From UBA695 sp042691655 (lineage in GTDB: Bacteria > Verrucomicrobiota > Verrucomicrobiia > Chthoniobacterales > Chthoniobacteraceae): a DNA stretch of 64,000 nucleotides. Position 1 is the stretch's first letter. Every line of letters begins with the position of its first letter. Position numbers and translations under genes: made by a program. Shown here in pieces: positions 17,401 to 24,952 of this stretch. Below the pieces are notes generated by a model. That model was given only the letters and a program-made list of their open reading frames with translations, had not been told where the DNA came from and did not search any database. Where the stretch lies: assembly GCA_042691655.1 (NCBI GenBank), contig CP170506.1:2356001-2420000 (forward strand), written 5' to 3'.

Positions 17401-17856
17401 ATGAAATTCCTCATCACCCCCAATTCTAAAGGAGCCTATATGACGGCGGGCGGCAACCCCGTGGATATCGTGGCCTCCGAGCATGGCAAGGACTATGCCG
17501 ACGAGGCCGCATTTGCAGCCGCGTTCAAGCTCACGGCAAAGGATGCCTATGCCCAAAAGCAAACCGCTCTGACCAAGCTTCAGAAGGAGTTTGAAACCGA
17601 TCTAGCCAAGGGATACACGGACAAGGAACTCGGGATCACCATTGCCATCGAAGACGGGGATCGCCAGCAGTTCAACGACTTGGAGCAACATCTCGTCCGC
17701 AAAGCCGTTTCCGATGACCAGACCATGACAATCAAGCTGTTTGACGGCAGCTTGTACCAAATTACCCGTGGCCAATTCCACCAGTTGCTAATCCGTGCTG
17801 GGGATTACTACCTGTCCCTGTGGAACACCATGCAACAAAAGAAAAACGCTTTATGA
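17401..17856 (+). CDS. phage-like protein, DUF4376-like C-terminus
   Basis: 151 residues from ATG 17401 (5 bp after the tail-fibre stop). The C-terminal half (TMTIKLFDGSLYQITRGQFHQLLIRAGDYYLSLWNTMQQKKNAL) resembles the DUF4376 region of tail-fibre assembly proteins, in which a short helical hairpin ends in YY-xW. The N-terminal half is Ala/Lys-rich and charged. It follows the tail-fibre gene and overlaps the next gene by ATGA, as in a phage tail operon. Truncated copies of its 3' end are found at 18480-18570 and 50420-50490. Family match is tentative; the phage context is stronger. Confidence 0.6.
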   Translation: MKFLITPNSKGAYMTAGGNPVDIVASEHGKDYADEAAFAAAFKLTAKDAYAQKQTALTKLQKEFETDLAKGYTDKELGITIAIEDGDRQQFNDLEQHLVRKAVSDDQTMTIKLFDGSLYQITRGQFHQLLIRAGDYYLSLWNTMQQKKNAL

Positions 17857-18137
17857 GCCCCATCCCCGATCCTCTCCATAACCTTGAACTGCATTGCGAA
17901 CTATGCAGGGAAGATGTCCGCGACCGGATTGCCGTAGTAGACAGGCGTCTCCTCGCGTTGGAGATTATCGTGCGAGGTGAAGATGGACGAAATGGCATCA
18001 AATCTCAACTGAATACGCTCTGCCTACGGTTTGATGCTTTCGAGAAGAAGGCCATCCGGTGGATCGCGGTCGGGACGGCATTACCGGGGATAGTGGTTGG
18101 CGTTCTTGGATTACTTCGGTTCATAGGGAAAATCTGA
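17853..18137 (+). CDS. small membrane protein, holin/XhlA-like
   Basis: 94 residues from ATG 17853, which overlaps the upstream stop (ATGA) and implies translational coupling. Residues 1-65 are charged and probably coiled-coil (LHNLELHCELCREDVRDRIAVVDRRLLALEII); residues 67-90 form one transmembrane helix (IRWIAVGTALPGIVVGVLGLLRFI). This coiled-coil plus tail-anchor pattern occurs in XhlA-type holin accessory proteins. With the two genes before it, it suggests the lysis end of a defective phage or phage-tail-like module. Function is inferred. Confidence 0.5.
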   Translation: MSPIPDPLHNLELHCELCREDVRDRIAVVDRRLLALEIIVRGEDGRNGIKSQLNTLCLRFDAFEKKAIRWIAVGTALPGIVVGVLGLLRFIGKI

Positions 18138-18227
18138 ACTCACCTCCCGTTCAACACAAGTAAGCGTCACACTCGGCATCAACAAATACGGGCAACAGGG
18201 ATTGGGATGCGAGAGCTCATTGGCCAA

Positions 18228-18446
18228 TCACTGCCGCCCATCCTCCTGGCCTCTATCCTTGATCCACTTGCAAATCCACTTCGGATGCGTTTTCCCTTTA
18301 TAAAAAGGAGCCCCTTCATTCCTCGCATCTCGAACAAAGCCAATTGAGACCGCCAATTTTTTGACTATCTCCTTCATGTTGTATAGTTTGGTTTTGAGGC
18401 CTTTTGCTTGTCCTCCGTTGTTATTTGGAATTTTTTGTTTATTCAT
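18228..18446 (-). CDS. small DNA-binding protein, Nu1/excisionase-like
   Basis: 72 residues from ATG 18446 (in-frame ATG at 18494 is possible but overlaps the tail-gene remnant). The core YNMKEIVKKLAVSIGFVRDARNEGAPFYKGKTHPKWICKWIK is a short winged-helix of the excisionase or terminase small subunit type. It is homologous to the protein at 50065-50367 (GVPRKYVTVLKKDGAPF-GRTRPKWVKKW). Both genes lie beside a truncated copy of the same tail gene, so the pair is a duplicated module. Whether it still acts is unclear. Confidence 0.5.
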   Translation of the reverse strand: MNKQKIPNNNGGQAKGLKTKLYNMKEIVKKLAVSIGFVRDARNEGAPFYKGKTHPKWICKWIKDRGQEDGRQ

Positions 18447-18479
18447 TCTGTGCGCAGGTAAATCATTTTCGATACATGG

Positions 18480-18570
18480 CCATGGCGATGCCATCGGTCA
18501 ACTAATCATTCGCATCGGAGACTACTACCTGTTGCTTCGAAACGACCTGCGGAAAAAAAATTTCGCCCTA
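18480..18570 (+). pseudogene. remnant of the 3' end of the DUF4376-like gene
   Basis: Translates as GQLIIRIGDYYLLLRNDLRKKNFAL, clearly related to the last 25 residues of the protein ending at 17856 (HQLLIRAGDYYLSLWNTMQQKKNAL). The rest of the gene is absent. A third, more decayed copy is at 50420-50490. The remaining sequence up to 18724 shows nothing recognisable. Confidence 0.6.
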
Positions 18571-18724
18571 TGCACGGGATTCCGGCCCTTCGGCTCAAAT
18601 ACGCGCTATCCGCATTGATCGAAGAAAAAGCCGCTGTTCTAATCGGCAGCGGAAGCACGCACGGCAACCTACAAAATTTCAGCAGTCACCAAACGAAAAC
18701 GCAAACAATAATCATTCCGCTGCT

Positions 18725-18991
18725 ATGGACACCCAAGAACAAATCCAGGAACTTGAACGTCAAATCGAAAACCTTCGCGGCCGCGCTGTCATGGAGCTAA
18801 AAGTCAAACTAGTCGAAGCTCGCAACAGGGTGGTCGAAATTCAAAAGGAGATTGCAGAACTTACCGGAAGCACCACTCCCAATGCCGCGCGCCTCTTGAC
18901 AGCCGGTTCAAAGAGCCTGCGATTCGTATATCTTACGCATCTCGTAGGCGATAACTTTTGCTTCGCGTCGCATAGTTCGCGCTGCGCATAA
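18725..18991 (+). CDS. short coiled-coil protein, probably truncated
   Basis: 88 residues. Residues 1-48 form a strong amphipathic coiled coil (QEQIQELERQIENLRGRAVMELKVKLVEARNRVVEIQKEIAELTG). The remainder (Phe, Cys and Ser-rich) looks unlike a natural continuation, so the original C-terminus was probably replaced by a frameshift or junction near residue 55. Small coiled-coil proteins with a basic tail of this kind serve as nucleoid-associated or chromatin-like proteins in related bacteria, but I cannot confirm that here. Convergent with the SGNH hydrolase at 19036. Confidence 0.4.
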   Translation: MDTQEQIQELERQIENLRGRAVMELKVKLVEARNRVVEIQKEIAELTGSTTPNAARLLTAGSKSLRFVYLTHLVGDNFCFASHSSRCA

Positions 18992-19035
18992 TCGGTAAAA
19001 ACGGAATTTACAGAAAGATGGTTACCCCGGCTCTA

Positions 19036-20487
19036 CTACTCGACCTTCAGGTTAAAAGCGATGCACCAATTATACAACGGATACGGTTTGTTTACGAGGT
19101 CCGGTATATTCTCGTCGGGACGCTGTTGCTGGCAATTGGGATCAAACACATAGGTATCTTCAGAAACGGCGGGATCGCTATCCCTTAGATAGCCATTTCC
19201 ATCGAAGAATAATTTACTTGCATACCGCACGTAAACATCTCCCACGAAATCTCGTTCGCAAACAATTTCCACAATCGTATCCGCCACAATCCGAATCGAG
19301 CTGATACGAACCTCTGCGTTCCCATCATAGACATTGAACCCTTTGTTTTTAGCTAGCTCTGGTTTGTTTCTGCCGATGTAGGGAGAATCAAAGACTAGGG
19401 GTGGTTCGGGAACATGAAAATCAATGGAAAGCGTGCGACCTTCCCGTTTCGCTTTGATCGGCGAAAGTGGCTTCCATTTTTCCCGGCGAACCATCACTTT
19501 ATCCAGCACTTTGCCAAACTGAGCGCCCATCCAGCGATATCCGTTGGCGGTAAGATGGCCACCGTAGTCGGTAAAGGGGTATGATGGTGTTGCCAAATAG
19601 CAACCAGGCACCTCCTGGGTAAGTTCCCATTGGGCCATGCCGATCGCCAGACCATTGGTGTCGTTAGTATACGCCCCGCTGGTCTGGTAGGTCACAAACG
19701 CAGGGATGTTCGGTTGGTTGGAGATGCCCATTCCTGTTTTCAGGAAGTCATCGCGGAACTGTTTGAGTTTTTCTTTATAGCCCTCTTTGGTGGCGGCAAA
19801 ATCGCCAGACGGAGAATAGTTTGTCTCCCCCTGAACCCAACAAAGGGCTGCAATCCCGTAACTCTTGTTCTCTTTACTGGAGATTTCTTTCGCCGCCGCC
19901 ATGGATCCCTCCACCCGCTCCCAAAGATTGATATAGGCCCCTTTCGAAAGCTGCTCAATCGCTTTTCCTGATGAACCACAACTGCTGCCAATGAAAACCC
20001 GGTTTCCCTTTTGATTCAGCTGCTTTTCATAGAGCGCCTTAAAAAGGTTGACCGCTCCGACAATGGGATGTTCGTCATTGGCTCCCAATCCCGTCAGCGG
20101 AGAAAAAATTTTTGCTCTGGTGGAATCATACGCCACCTTATTGCCGATCATGACGTTGCCATGCTCTTGGGTCATGGATATCGCAATCTTGCTGTCCGCC
20201 CCAACCGACAAGCTCTGACCATCAAAAATAATGTGGTTATAGTCAAAATCTATCCCGGTAATGTCTTTGTTGATTTCCTTTTTGATTTGCTGACTCGCCC
20301 GCATGTTTTCGGCATTACGCGCGCTATATAGCTTCTCGTCGCCCGGTTGGATGGAGCCTTCGGGAGCCTGTCCCCAGAGGGGAGATGCACCAAAAATGGC
20401 CGTCAGCACTAAAGTTAGTGAGATGATGCGATATGGCCGAATGGAGGTTTTAGCATGCCTTTGCGGTAGGGTTGAATAAATATTCAT
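19036..20487 (-). CDS. secreted SGNH hydrolase, sialate O-acetylesterase-like
   Basis: 483 residues. Basic N-terminus and hydrophobic stretch (IISLTLVLTAIFGASPLWGQA) form a signal peptide. Conserved blocks of the SGNH/sialate esterase group are present: FDGQSLSVGAD (nucleophile Ser in block I), GSSCGSSGKAI, CWVQGETNYSPSG (the WVQGE motif typical of this family) and HLTANGYRWMG with the catalytic His. It should remove acyl (mostly acetyl) groups from sugars in the periplasm or outside the cell. The C-terminal 130 residues add a beta-domain. It lies downstream of the cellobiose 2-epimerase-like gene on the same strand; the ncRNA-like locus lies in the gap on either strand. Confidence 0.8.
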   Translation of the reverse strand: MNIYSTLPQRHAKTSIRPYRIISLTLVLTAIFGASPLWGQAPEGSIQPGDEKLYSARNAENMRASQQIKKEINKDITGIDFDYNHIIFDGQSLSVGADSKIAISMTQEHGNVMIGNKVAYDSTRAKIFSPLTGLGANDEHPIVGAVNLFKALYEKQLNQKGNRVFIGSSCGSSGKAIEQLSKGAYINLWERVEGSMAAAKEISSKENKSYGIAALCWVQGETNYSPSGDFAATKEGYKEKLKQFRDDFLKTGMGISNQPNIPAFVTYQTSGAYTNDTNGLAIGMAQWELTQEVPGCYLATPSYPFTDYGGHLTANGYRWMGAQFGKVLDKVMVRREKWKPLSPIKAKREGRTLSIDFHVPEPPLVFDSPYIGRNKPELAKNKGFNVYDGNAEVRISSIRIVADTIVEIVCERDFVGDVYVRYASKLFFDGNGYLRDSDPAVSEDTYVFDPNCQQQRPDENIPDLVNKPYPLYNWCIAFNLKVE

Positions 20488-20490
20488 AAT

Positions 20491-20643
20491 AGTCAGCGAC
20501 CTCCGGCAGAGCCGAAGGCTTGAGGATGTGAACCGCTCAAAGCGGTTGTTTGTGCTGTTAAATCATGCGGAATTCACGCCGGAAAGCGTGAACCGATTTC
20601 AAATGCGTTACATGCATTTGCATCTACAAAACGCTAATTTTTT
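20491..20643 (+). ncRNA. candidate structured RNA or palindromic element, copy A
   Basis: The first 69 nt match 39470-39539 at 58 positions. Hairpin 1 (20500-20518) has CGGC/GCCG around an AGA loop; hairpin 2 (20531-20547) is AACCGCT-CAA-AGCGGTT; then come TTCACGC/GCGTGAA (20573-20592) and CAAATGC/GCATTTG (20600-20620), and finally AACGCTAATTTTTT near 20640. In hairpin 1 a G-C pair here is A-T in the other copy, while flanking pairs stay intact. Strand is set by the terminal T-run and could be wrong. No protein frame crosses it well. It could instead be a palindrome-associated IS200/IS605-type remnant. Confidence 0.45.
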
Positions 20644-20695
20644 GAATGTTCCAAAAATCGTTTACTTAGTTAACCGGACACGTGTGAGTTTAGCA

Positions 20696-21925
20696 CTAAC
20701 TTTTACGACGAACCAATTTCTGCTGATCAAATTCCAGACGGGTAAGCATTTCGAAACAAGCCCGGCTATGATGATAGGGACAGTCCCAGGGGCCAACTTT
20801 GTATCGAGTATTATCTGGAACTCCATCCCGGGTTAACTGCTTGAACCAGTCTCCATGCACACGGTCAACCATGTGGGTCTGGATATATGCCCAGCACTGG
20901 CTGGCAGCCTGCGCGAAGTGCTTCTGGTTTGAAATCTGATAGGCATTATGAAATCCGACGACAGCCTCGGCCTGCGCCCACCAGGATTTGCTGGTGTCTG
21001 TCAGACCGCGCGGATCTGCTTCATAGAACACGCTGCCGTCAGCATCACGCCCTTCCTTATACACGGCATCGGCCATAAGGACTGCGGATTGGCGCACTTG
21101 CGAAAGCAATTCAGCATCCCCCTGCATCTCCGCTGCCTCCACGAGCAGCCAACTGCACTCAATGTCATGCCCAAAGGAGACGGTTTCTGAAAGGGAGTGC
21201 CATGGGTCGTCAAAGAATAGCTTCAAATGGCCGGAATTGCGGTCGAGGATATGCTCAAGGAAAGTTTCGATTAAAGCCCGGTGCCGTGCCTTGAGTTCTG
21301 TGTCATCCCACACACGCAATAGATCGGTATAGGCTTCCAAAATATGGAGGTGGGTGTTCACGGATTTTTGGCAATTGAGATCTTTGTCACTCAAGCGCAT
21401 ATCGAGCAACGGTCCCCAAGTCCGACTGCTCCCTTCGGTATACCCCTCGTGAATCGGATCTCGGGCGTGCTTTTCCAAATAGTGAAATAACTCACGTACC
21501 AACCGCAGGCATTTGGGTTCCTGTGTAGCACGGTAGTATTCCGCCAGTCCATAGATTGCAAACGCCTGTGCGTAATGATGCTTGCGATCAGCAACCGGGT
21601 GTCCCTTGCAATCCACCTCCCAGTAGACGCCGCCTTCTTCGTGATCCCAAAAGACGCGCGTAAGATAATCGTACGCCCACTGGGCTATGACCCAATATTC
21701 AGACAACCCAAAGCGGCGATACGCGGTGGAATATACCCAGAGGATGCGTGCGCACAAAGTGGAGGAACGCGGGATTTCATTATGGATCACCAAGTCATTA
21801 GTCACCGCTCCATAAAAGCCGCCATTCACCCTATCCACGGTATGGTTCATCCAAAACGGGAGAATATTACCGCTCAGCTCTTGCTCGATTTCGTGCCGTA
21901 AAATGGGTTGGCTCAAGGTGTTCAT
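20696..21925 (-). CDS. cellobiose 2-epimerase / N-acylglucosamine 2-epimerase family
   Basis: 409 residues from ATG 21925 (a start at 21946 adds seven residues). The sequence fits the AGE/CE (alpha/alpha)6 barrel throughout: ILPFWMNHTVDRVNGGFYG at the N-terminus, RILWVYSTAYR, GGVYWEVDCKGHPVADRKHHYAQAFAIYGLAEYY, SVNTHLHILEAYTDLLRVW, and SFGHDIECSWLLVEAAE with the conserved His. These match cellobiose 2-epimerases, which turn the reducing glucose of cellobiose or the mannose of mannobiose at C2. The GH94 fragment next door and the LacI gene support a role in beta-glucan or mannan breakdown in the cytoplasm. Confidence 0.85.
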   Translation of the reverse strand: MNTLSQPILRHEIEQELSGNILPFWMNHTVDRVNGGFYGAVTNDLVIHNEIPRSSTLCARILWVYSTAYRRFGLSEYWVIAQWAYDYLTRVFWDHEEGGVYWEVDCKGHPVADRKHHYAQAFAIYGLAEYYRATQEPKCLRLVRELFHYLEKHARDPIHEGYTEGSSRTWGPLLDMRLSDKDLNCQKSVNTHLHILEAYTDLLRVWDDTELKARHRALIETFLEHILDRNSGHLKLFFDDPWHSLSETVSFGHDIECSWLLVEAAEMQGDAELLSQVRQSAVLMADAVYKEGRDADGSVFYEADPRGLTDTSKSWWAQAEAVVGFHNAYQISNQKHFAQAASQCWAYIQTHMVDRVHGDWFKQLTRDGVPDNTRYKVGPWDCPYHHSRACFEMLTRLEFDQQKLVRRKS

Positions 21926-21968
21926 GTGCAAAGGAGGGGACTCCATTTTTACAAACAGACTATGGATA

Positions 21969-22199
21969 TTAACCCAGCAACACGGCCACGCTTACCACGT
22001 CTCCTTGTTTTTGAATCGGGATCACATTGGACTCGACTTGTTTGCCGTCCACCGTGAGTTGTTGGCCCCCTTTGCTGGCGCCGCTCGGATTCCAAAATTC
22101 GATATGGTAGGTCGCACCGCGAAAGATTCGCTGGACGCGGAATGTTTGGGTGATCACGTATTCCCGCACGCCATCGTCAAAATGTCCGTATTGGTTCAT
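21969..22199 (-). pseudogene. C-terminal remnant of a GH94-type phosphorylase
   Basis: About 76 codons: VQRIFRGATYHIEFWNPSGASKGGQQLTVDGKQVESNVIPI and VVSVAVLLG. FRGATYHI, NP-G, LTVDG and N-(I/L)P match the conserved C-terminal beta-domain of GH94 cellobiose and chitobiose phosphorylases. The catalytic (alpha/alpha)6 domain is missing; upstream is a 46-bp spacer and then a palindrome and the LacI gene. It would make sense as the former partner of the epimerase immediately downstream (mannobiose/cellobiose phosphorolysis). Deletion of about 700 residues is inferred. Confidence 0.65.
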
Positions 22200-22245
22200 C
22201 GGAAAGCGACGCTATTCTCCTTCCCTGGTTGTGATCAAGCACCTC

Positions 22246-22267
22246 GGCACTCTAACAGTAGAGTGCC
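22246..22267. promoter_or_regulatory. palindrome after LacI stop: operator or hairpin terminator
   Basis: GGCACTCTA (22246-22254), a 4-base spacer and TAGAGTGCC (22259-22267) form a perfect inverted repeat starting 4 bp past the LacI stop. The core CTCTA-N4-TAGAG recurs at 23348-23361 just before the LacI start. That recurrence favours an operator for the downstream epimerase genes; as RNA it would also fold into a 9-bp hairpin. There is no T-run. Confidence 0.5.
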
Positions 22268-22271
22268 AGCT

Positions 22272-23345
22272 TCAAATGAACTTTTCGCCTCCCGACTTGT
22301 CGAAACGCCTCGTCTTCGCCGGAATTGCCCTGACGGTTTTCCCATCCACCCAAGCTCCATCCAGATAGATCGTTTGGGGAACGGAGGGAATCCCGCGCTC
22401 ATTTTGCTGAATCATCCGAATCAGGTTATCAACGGCCGCTGCTCCTACGTTGGCGTGGTTCTGGCTTACGCCCGCCCGCACTCCATTGGAAACCATGCAA
22501 TCGAGGTCGATGAAACCGGCGTCTTTCGGAACCCGGATACCCAGTTCCGTTATCCAATCGAGCGCTTTGCGATGGGTGCTTAAGACCACATCAGGCCGGT
22601 AACGCAGAAACCATTCCTTAAAAGCCTCCGGCCCCCATCTGGCAGTAATGAGTAAGGGGATGCATTCCATGTCGCGATGCCGGGCTTGCTCTGTGAGCAT
22701 TCCGGCCGACCAAAGGAGGTCGACCCGCTCGTTGTTCAGCTTTTTAATCGCAAAACCGATGCGTCGATATCCCCGGCTACGCGCCTCCCTAAACGCGATC
22801 TGCATGCACTGGTATTGATTGTTGCCGACACTGTGCAGGCGGGGACGGACCATGGAGGGATCAATCCGGATGGCGCTGAACCGGTCCCAGTCCAAACAAG
22901 AATGCCCCCGCCCCACCGGGAGCGGCGCGATGATGAGCCCCCCGTAGTTTCGCGTCCAAAGAACCTTGTTCCAACGAGCGGTGGTCATGCCGGGTTCGCG
23001 AAGCCACAGGTGCTCCATAGCATAGCCCAGGTGCTCTGCCCGGGCGCACGCCCCGGCATAGATGCGGGCGTGAGCTTCCTCCGACATCCAGGCTTCCCGC
23101 GTCCGCCATTCCGTCAAATAAGCGAGAGTGGGCGGGGTGGCAGCGGCACTGGCCAAGCGGCGGTAGTTGCAGAGCGCGGAGAGCATCGGATCTGGCCGGT
23201 AGCCCATTTCATCAGCGATTTTCTGGATGCGTTCCCTCGTCGTCACAGAGATGCTGGCATGGTTGCGGAGGGCAAGGGAAACCGTCGTAACGTGAACCCC
23301 TGCCTTTTGAGCAACATTTCTTAGGGTAACGCGGACCGAGGACAT
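22272..23345 (-). CDS. LacI family transcriptional regulator
   Basis: 357 residues from ATG 23345 (MSSVRVTLRNVAQKAGVHVTTVSLALRNH); a start at 23381 would add 12 residues that cover the operator. Residues 5-50 are the LacI helix-turn-helix and hinge (GVHVTTVSLALRN, RIQKIADEMGYRPDPMLSAL). The C-terminal part is a ribose-binding-protein-like sensor (YRRIGFAIKK, FIDLDCMVSNGVRAGVSQNHANVGAAAVDNL). It precedes, on the same strand, the GH94 remnant, epimerase and SGNH hydrolase. Flanked by two matching palindromes, implying control of both itself and the genes that follow. Confidence 0.9.
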   Translation of the reverse strand: MSSVRVTLRNVAQKAGVHVTTVSLALRNHASISVTTRERIQKIADEMGYRPDPMLSALCNYRRLASAAATPPTLAYLTEWRTREAWMSEEAHARIYAGACARAEHLGYAMEHLWLREPGMTTARWNKVLWTRNYGGLIIAPLPVGRGHSCLDWDRFSAIRIDPSMVRPRLHSVGNNQYQCMQIAFREARSRGYRRIGFAIKKLNNERVDLLWSAGMLTEQARHRDMECIPLLITARWGPEAFKEWFLRYRPDVVLSTHRKALDWITELGIRVPKDAGFIDLDCMVSNGVRAGVSQNHANVGAAAVDNLIRMIQQNERGIPSVPQTIYLDGAWVDGKTVRAIPAKTRRFDKSGGEKFI

Positions 23346-23347
23346 AC

Positions 23348-23361
23348 CTCTACAGATAGAG
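23348..23361. promoter_or_regulatory. candidate LacI operator at the regulator's own start
   Basis: CTCTA-CAGA-TAGAG lies 2 bp upstream of the LacI ATG (23345, minus strand), followed by TGC as in the 22246-22267 palindrome. Binding here would cover the translation start and block transcription (autoregulation). Inferred from the shared core only. Confidence 0.45.
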
Positions 23362-23550
23362 TGCTGGGAAATTCGCTTCAAGCAGCAATCGGGGCACCTG
23401 CATAATAACTACCTTTGATGGCGTTGCACTGGGCGACGCCAGAGGGTGTGCCACAGTTTAAGCTAGAGTTTGCTTTATCACGCTTTTTGAGTCTGGAAGC
23501 GCTACGCTTATCGGAGCACGACGTATGCAGAATGGCTGTTGGAATTTTAG

Positions 23551-23766
23551 CTGTGGGTTGAGAAGGAGCGCTGGGGTGTCCAGGGTGAGAGAGCGCCACT
23601 ATCCATCAGGGAAGCGCATCAGGTGATCGACGCGATCAAACTCGCGTTATTGAGTGGAAAGCGCGAGGTGGTGGACGCCGACTTGAGCGGCTATGATAAC
23701 CACTACTCAAACGAGCGACTCCACGAGCACCACGGGCTGATTCGTTTCCCCTTGCAGCCCAAATGA
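23551..23766 (+). pseudogene. group II intron reverse transcriptase remnant, internally deleted
   Basis: A 71-codon open stretch ending in TGA at 23764. It contains AHQVIDAIKLALLSGKREVVDADLSGY, the pattern of the group II intron RT palm (AH-AV-A...EVVDADLSGYFD-IPH), but breaks at GYD instead of GYFDSIPH. It then jumps to RLHEHHGLIRFPLQPK, which resembles the extreme C-terminus of bacterial intron-encoded proteins. No upstream RT block is complete. So the catalytic YADD region and maturase domain are deleted. It is followed 37 bp later by intron domain V. Confidence 0.65.
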
Positions 23767-23802
23767 CAAAGCCCATAAAACAAACCGGAGAGCAACCTCC
23801 GA

Positions 23803-23903
23803 GAGCCGGATGCGGGCAAATCCGTACGTCCGGTTCGATGAGAGGGAGACAGGTGACGGCCATTGGCCACCTAGGCCTTCTCATCCCATCCGTGTCTCCC
23901 TAC
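23803..23903 (+). ncRNA. group II intron domains V and VI (intron 3' end)
   Basis: Domain V, 34 nt at 23803-23836: GAGCCGGA pairs with TCCGGTTC, a CG bulge at 23827-23828, upper stem TGCGG/CCGTA and a CAAA-type loop; the AGC catalytic triad is at 23804-23806. Domain VI follows: AGGGAGACA (23843-23851) pairs with TGTCTCCCT (23893-23901), and the intron would end at about CTAC. The 5' domains are absent, so it cannot splice. This is a decayed 3' fragment, not an active retroelement. Confidence 0.8.
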
Positions 23904-24052
23904 TTTACAAAAAATATCGACAGGTGAAAAAAATGGTTGACGCCATACTAAATGACGCATATTAATGCGAAGAAAATTGCTAGAAAACTGTCAAACACGT
24001 ATCTCGTGCGGGCTGCGGAAAAGCCCCCCTCATTTTCAGCCAAATCACCTCC

Positions 24053-24691
24053 ATGAATCATCGATCTAAAATTTCGCTATACTTAGCTTTAACCGCCGTA
24101 CTGACTTCTGTCGCGCTATGCGCAGACACGCCGGTGGCCTTGGTTAATCCGGGCTTTGAAGACCCTTTTAAAAATGGTTGGGATCTCTGGATTTCCCCAG
24201 ATTCGCTGCCTAACAATTGCCATTGCGAGGTAACTACGGAGACTCCTCATTCTGGTAGTGCCTGTTTGAAACTTTCTGCCGATGCTATTTCACGCTTTAG
24301 TGCTGGGCGCAAAGAGGTTTTCCCGGTGCAAGCAGCGGAGCGGTATCGCATCGGCATCTGGGTGCGTGGTGATGCCGAGTTTGCAAATTCTTCAGCTGTC
24401 TTTTTGGTGCGAATCACTTTGGCACCAGCTATTTCTGGAAGCGGTTCTGACCTGTTGCATATTGGCTTGGATGGAAAGATTACCAGGAATGCAGATCCTT
24501 ACACGAATGCGCCTCTTTCTGCTCAGTGGAAAAGGGTTACTGCGGTGTTTGAAATTCCTGCGACCGCCCAAAAAATGGGGATTGGAGTTTTCCTTTGGAA
24601 CGCGAAAGGGAACATATACATTGATGACTTCACGCTAGAGAAAGTTGATGCTGCGACACCACTAAGTGAAATGACTTCAAGGAGTAAATGA
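24053..24691 (+). CDS. secreted CBM4/9-like carbohydrate-binding protein
   Basis: 212 residues. Signal peptide MNHRSKISLYLALTAVLTSVALCA with cleavage before DTPVA. The mature part (ALVNPGFEDPFKNGWDLWIS, HSGSACLKLSADA, YRIGIWVRGDA, WKRVTAVFEIPATAQKMGIGVFLWNAKGNIYIDDFTLEKV) is a galactose-binding-like jelly roll of the CBM4/9 or CBM_4_9 type, ending in the typical IDDF strand. No catalytic domain. It probably binds a glycan outside the cell. Stands alone 262 bp before the PEP-CTERM protein; the gap between them shows nothing I recognise. Confidence 0.7.
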   Translation: MNHRSKISLYLALTAVLTSVALCADTPVALVNPGFEDPFKNGWDLWISPDSLPNNCHCEVTTETPHSGSACLKLSADAISRFSAGRKEVFPVQAAERYRIGIWVRGDAEFANSSAVFLVRITLAPAISGSGSDLLHIGLDGKITRNADPYTNAPLSAQWKRVTAVFEIPATAQKMGIGVFLWNAKGNIYIDDFTLEKVDAATPLSEMTSRSK

Positions 24692-24952
24692 TTTTGTTAC
24701 ATATCGGAATTTTCTGCGTTTGCCACCACGCTTGCTACTACTTAGAAAATATACTAAAAAATCGAAACATCCCGCAGTATCCCTGGCTATGTGTGATTGT
24801 GCCGATGTTCGGCAGATTTGCTGCGAGACGTCCTTTGAGTGGTCAATTACGGCCGGATTGCAATCGCTCATTTCTCAGATAAATCTATGATAATTTAGCG
24901 ACGTTAAATACGTATGTTTGGAAAAACCCCACCGAAAATTATAAGAAAAACC

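Noticed and set aside
23382..23550. Frame KLEFALSRFLSLEALRLSEHDVCRMAVGIL upstream of the intron remnant
   Set aside because: Natural-looking but too short, with no family I can name; not enough to annotate.
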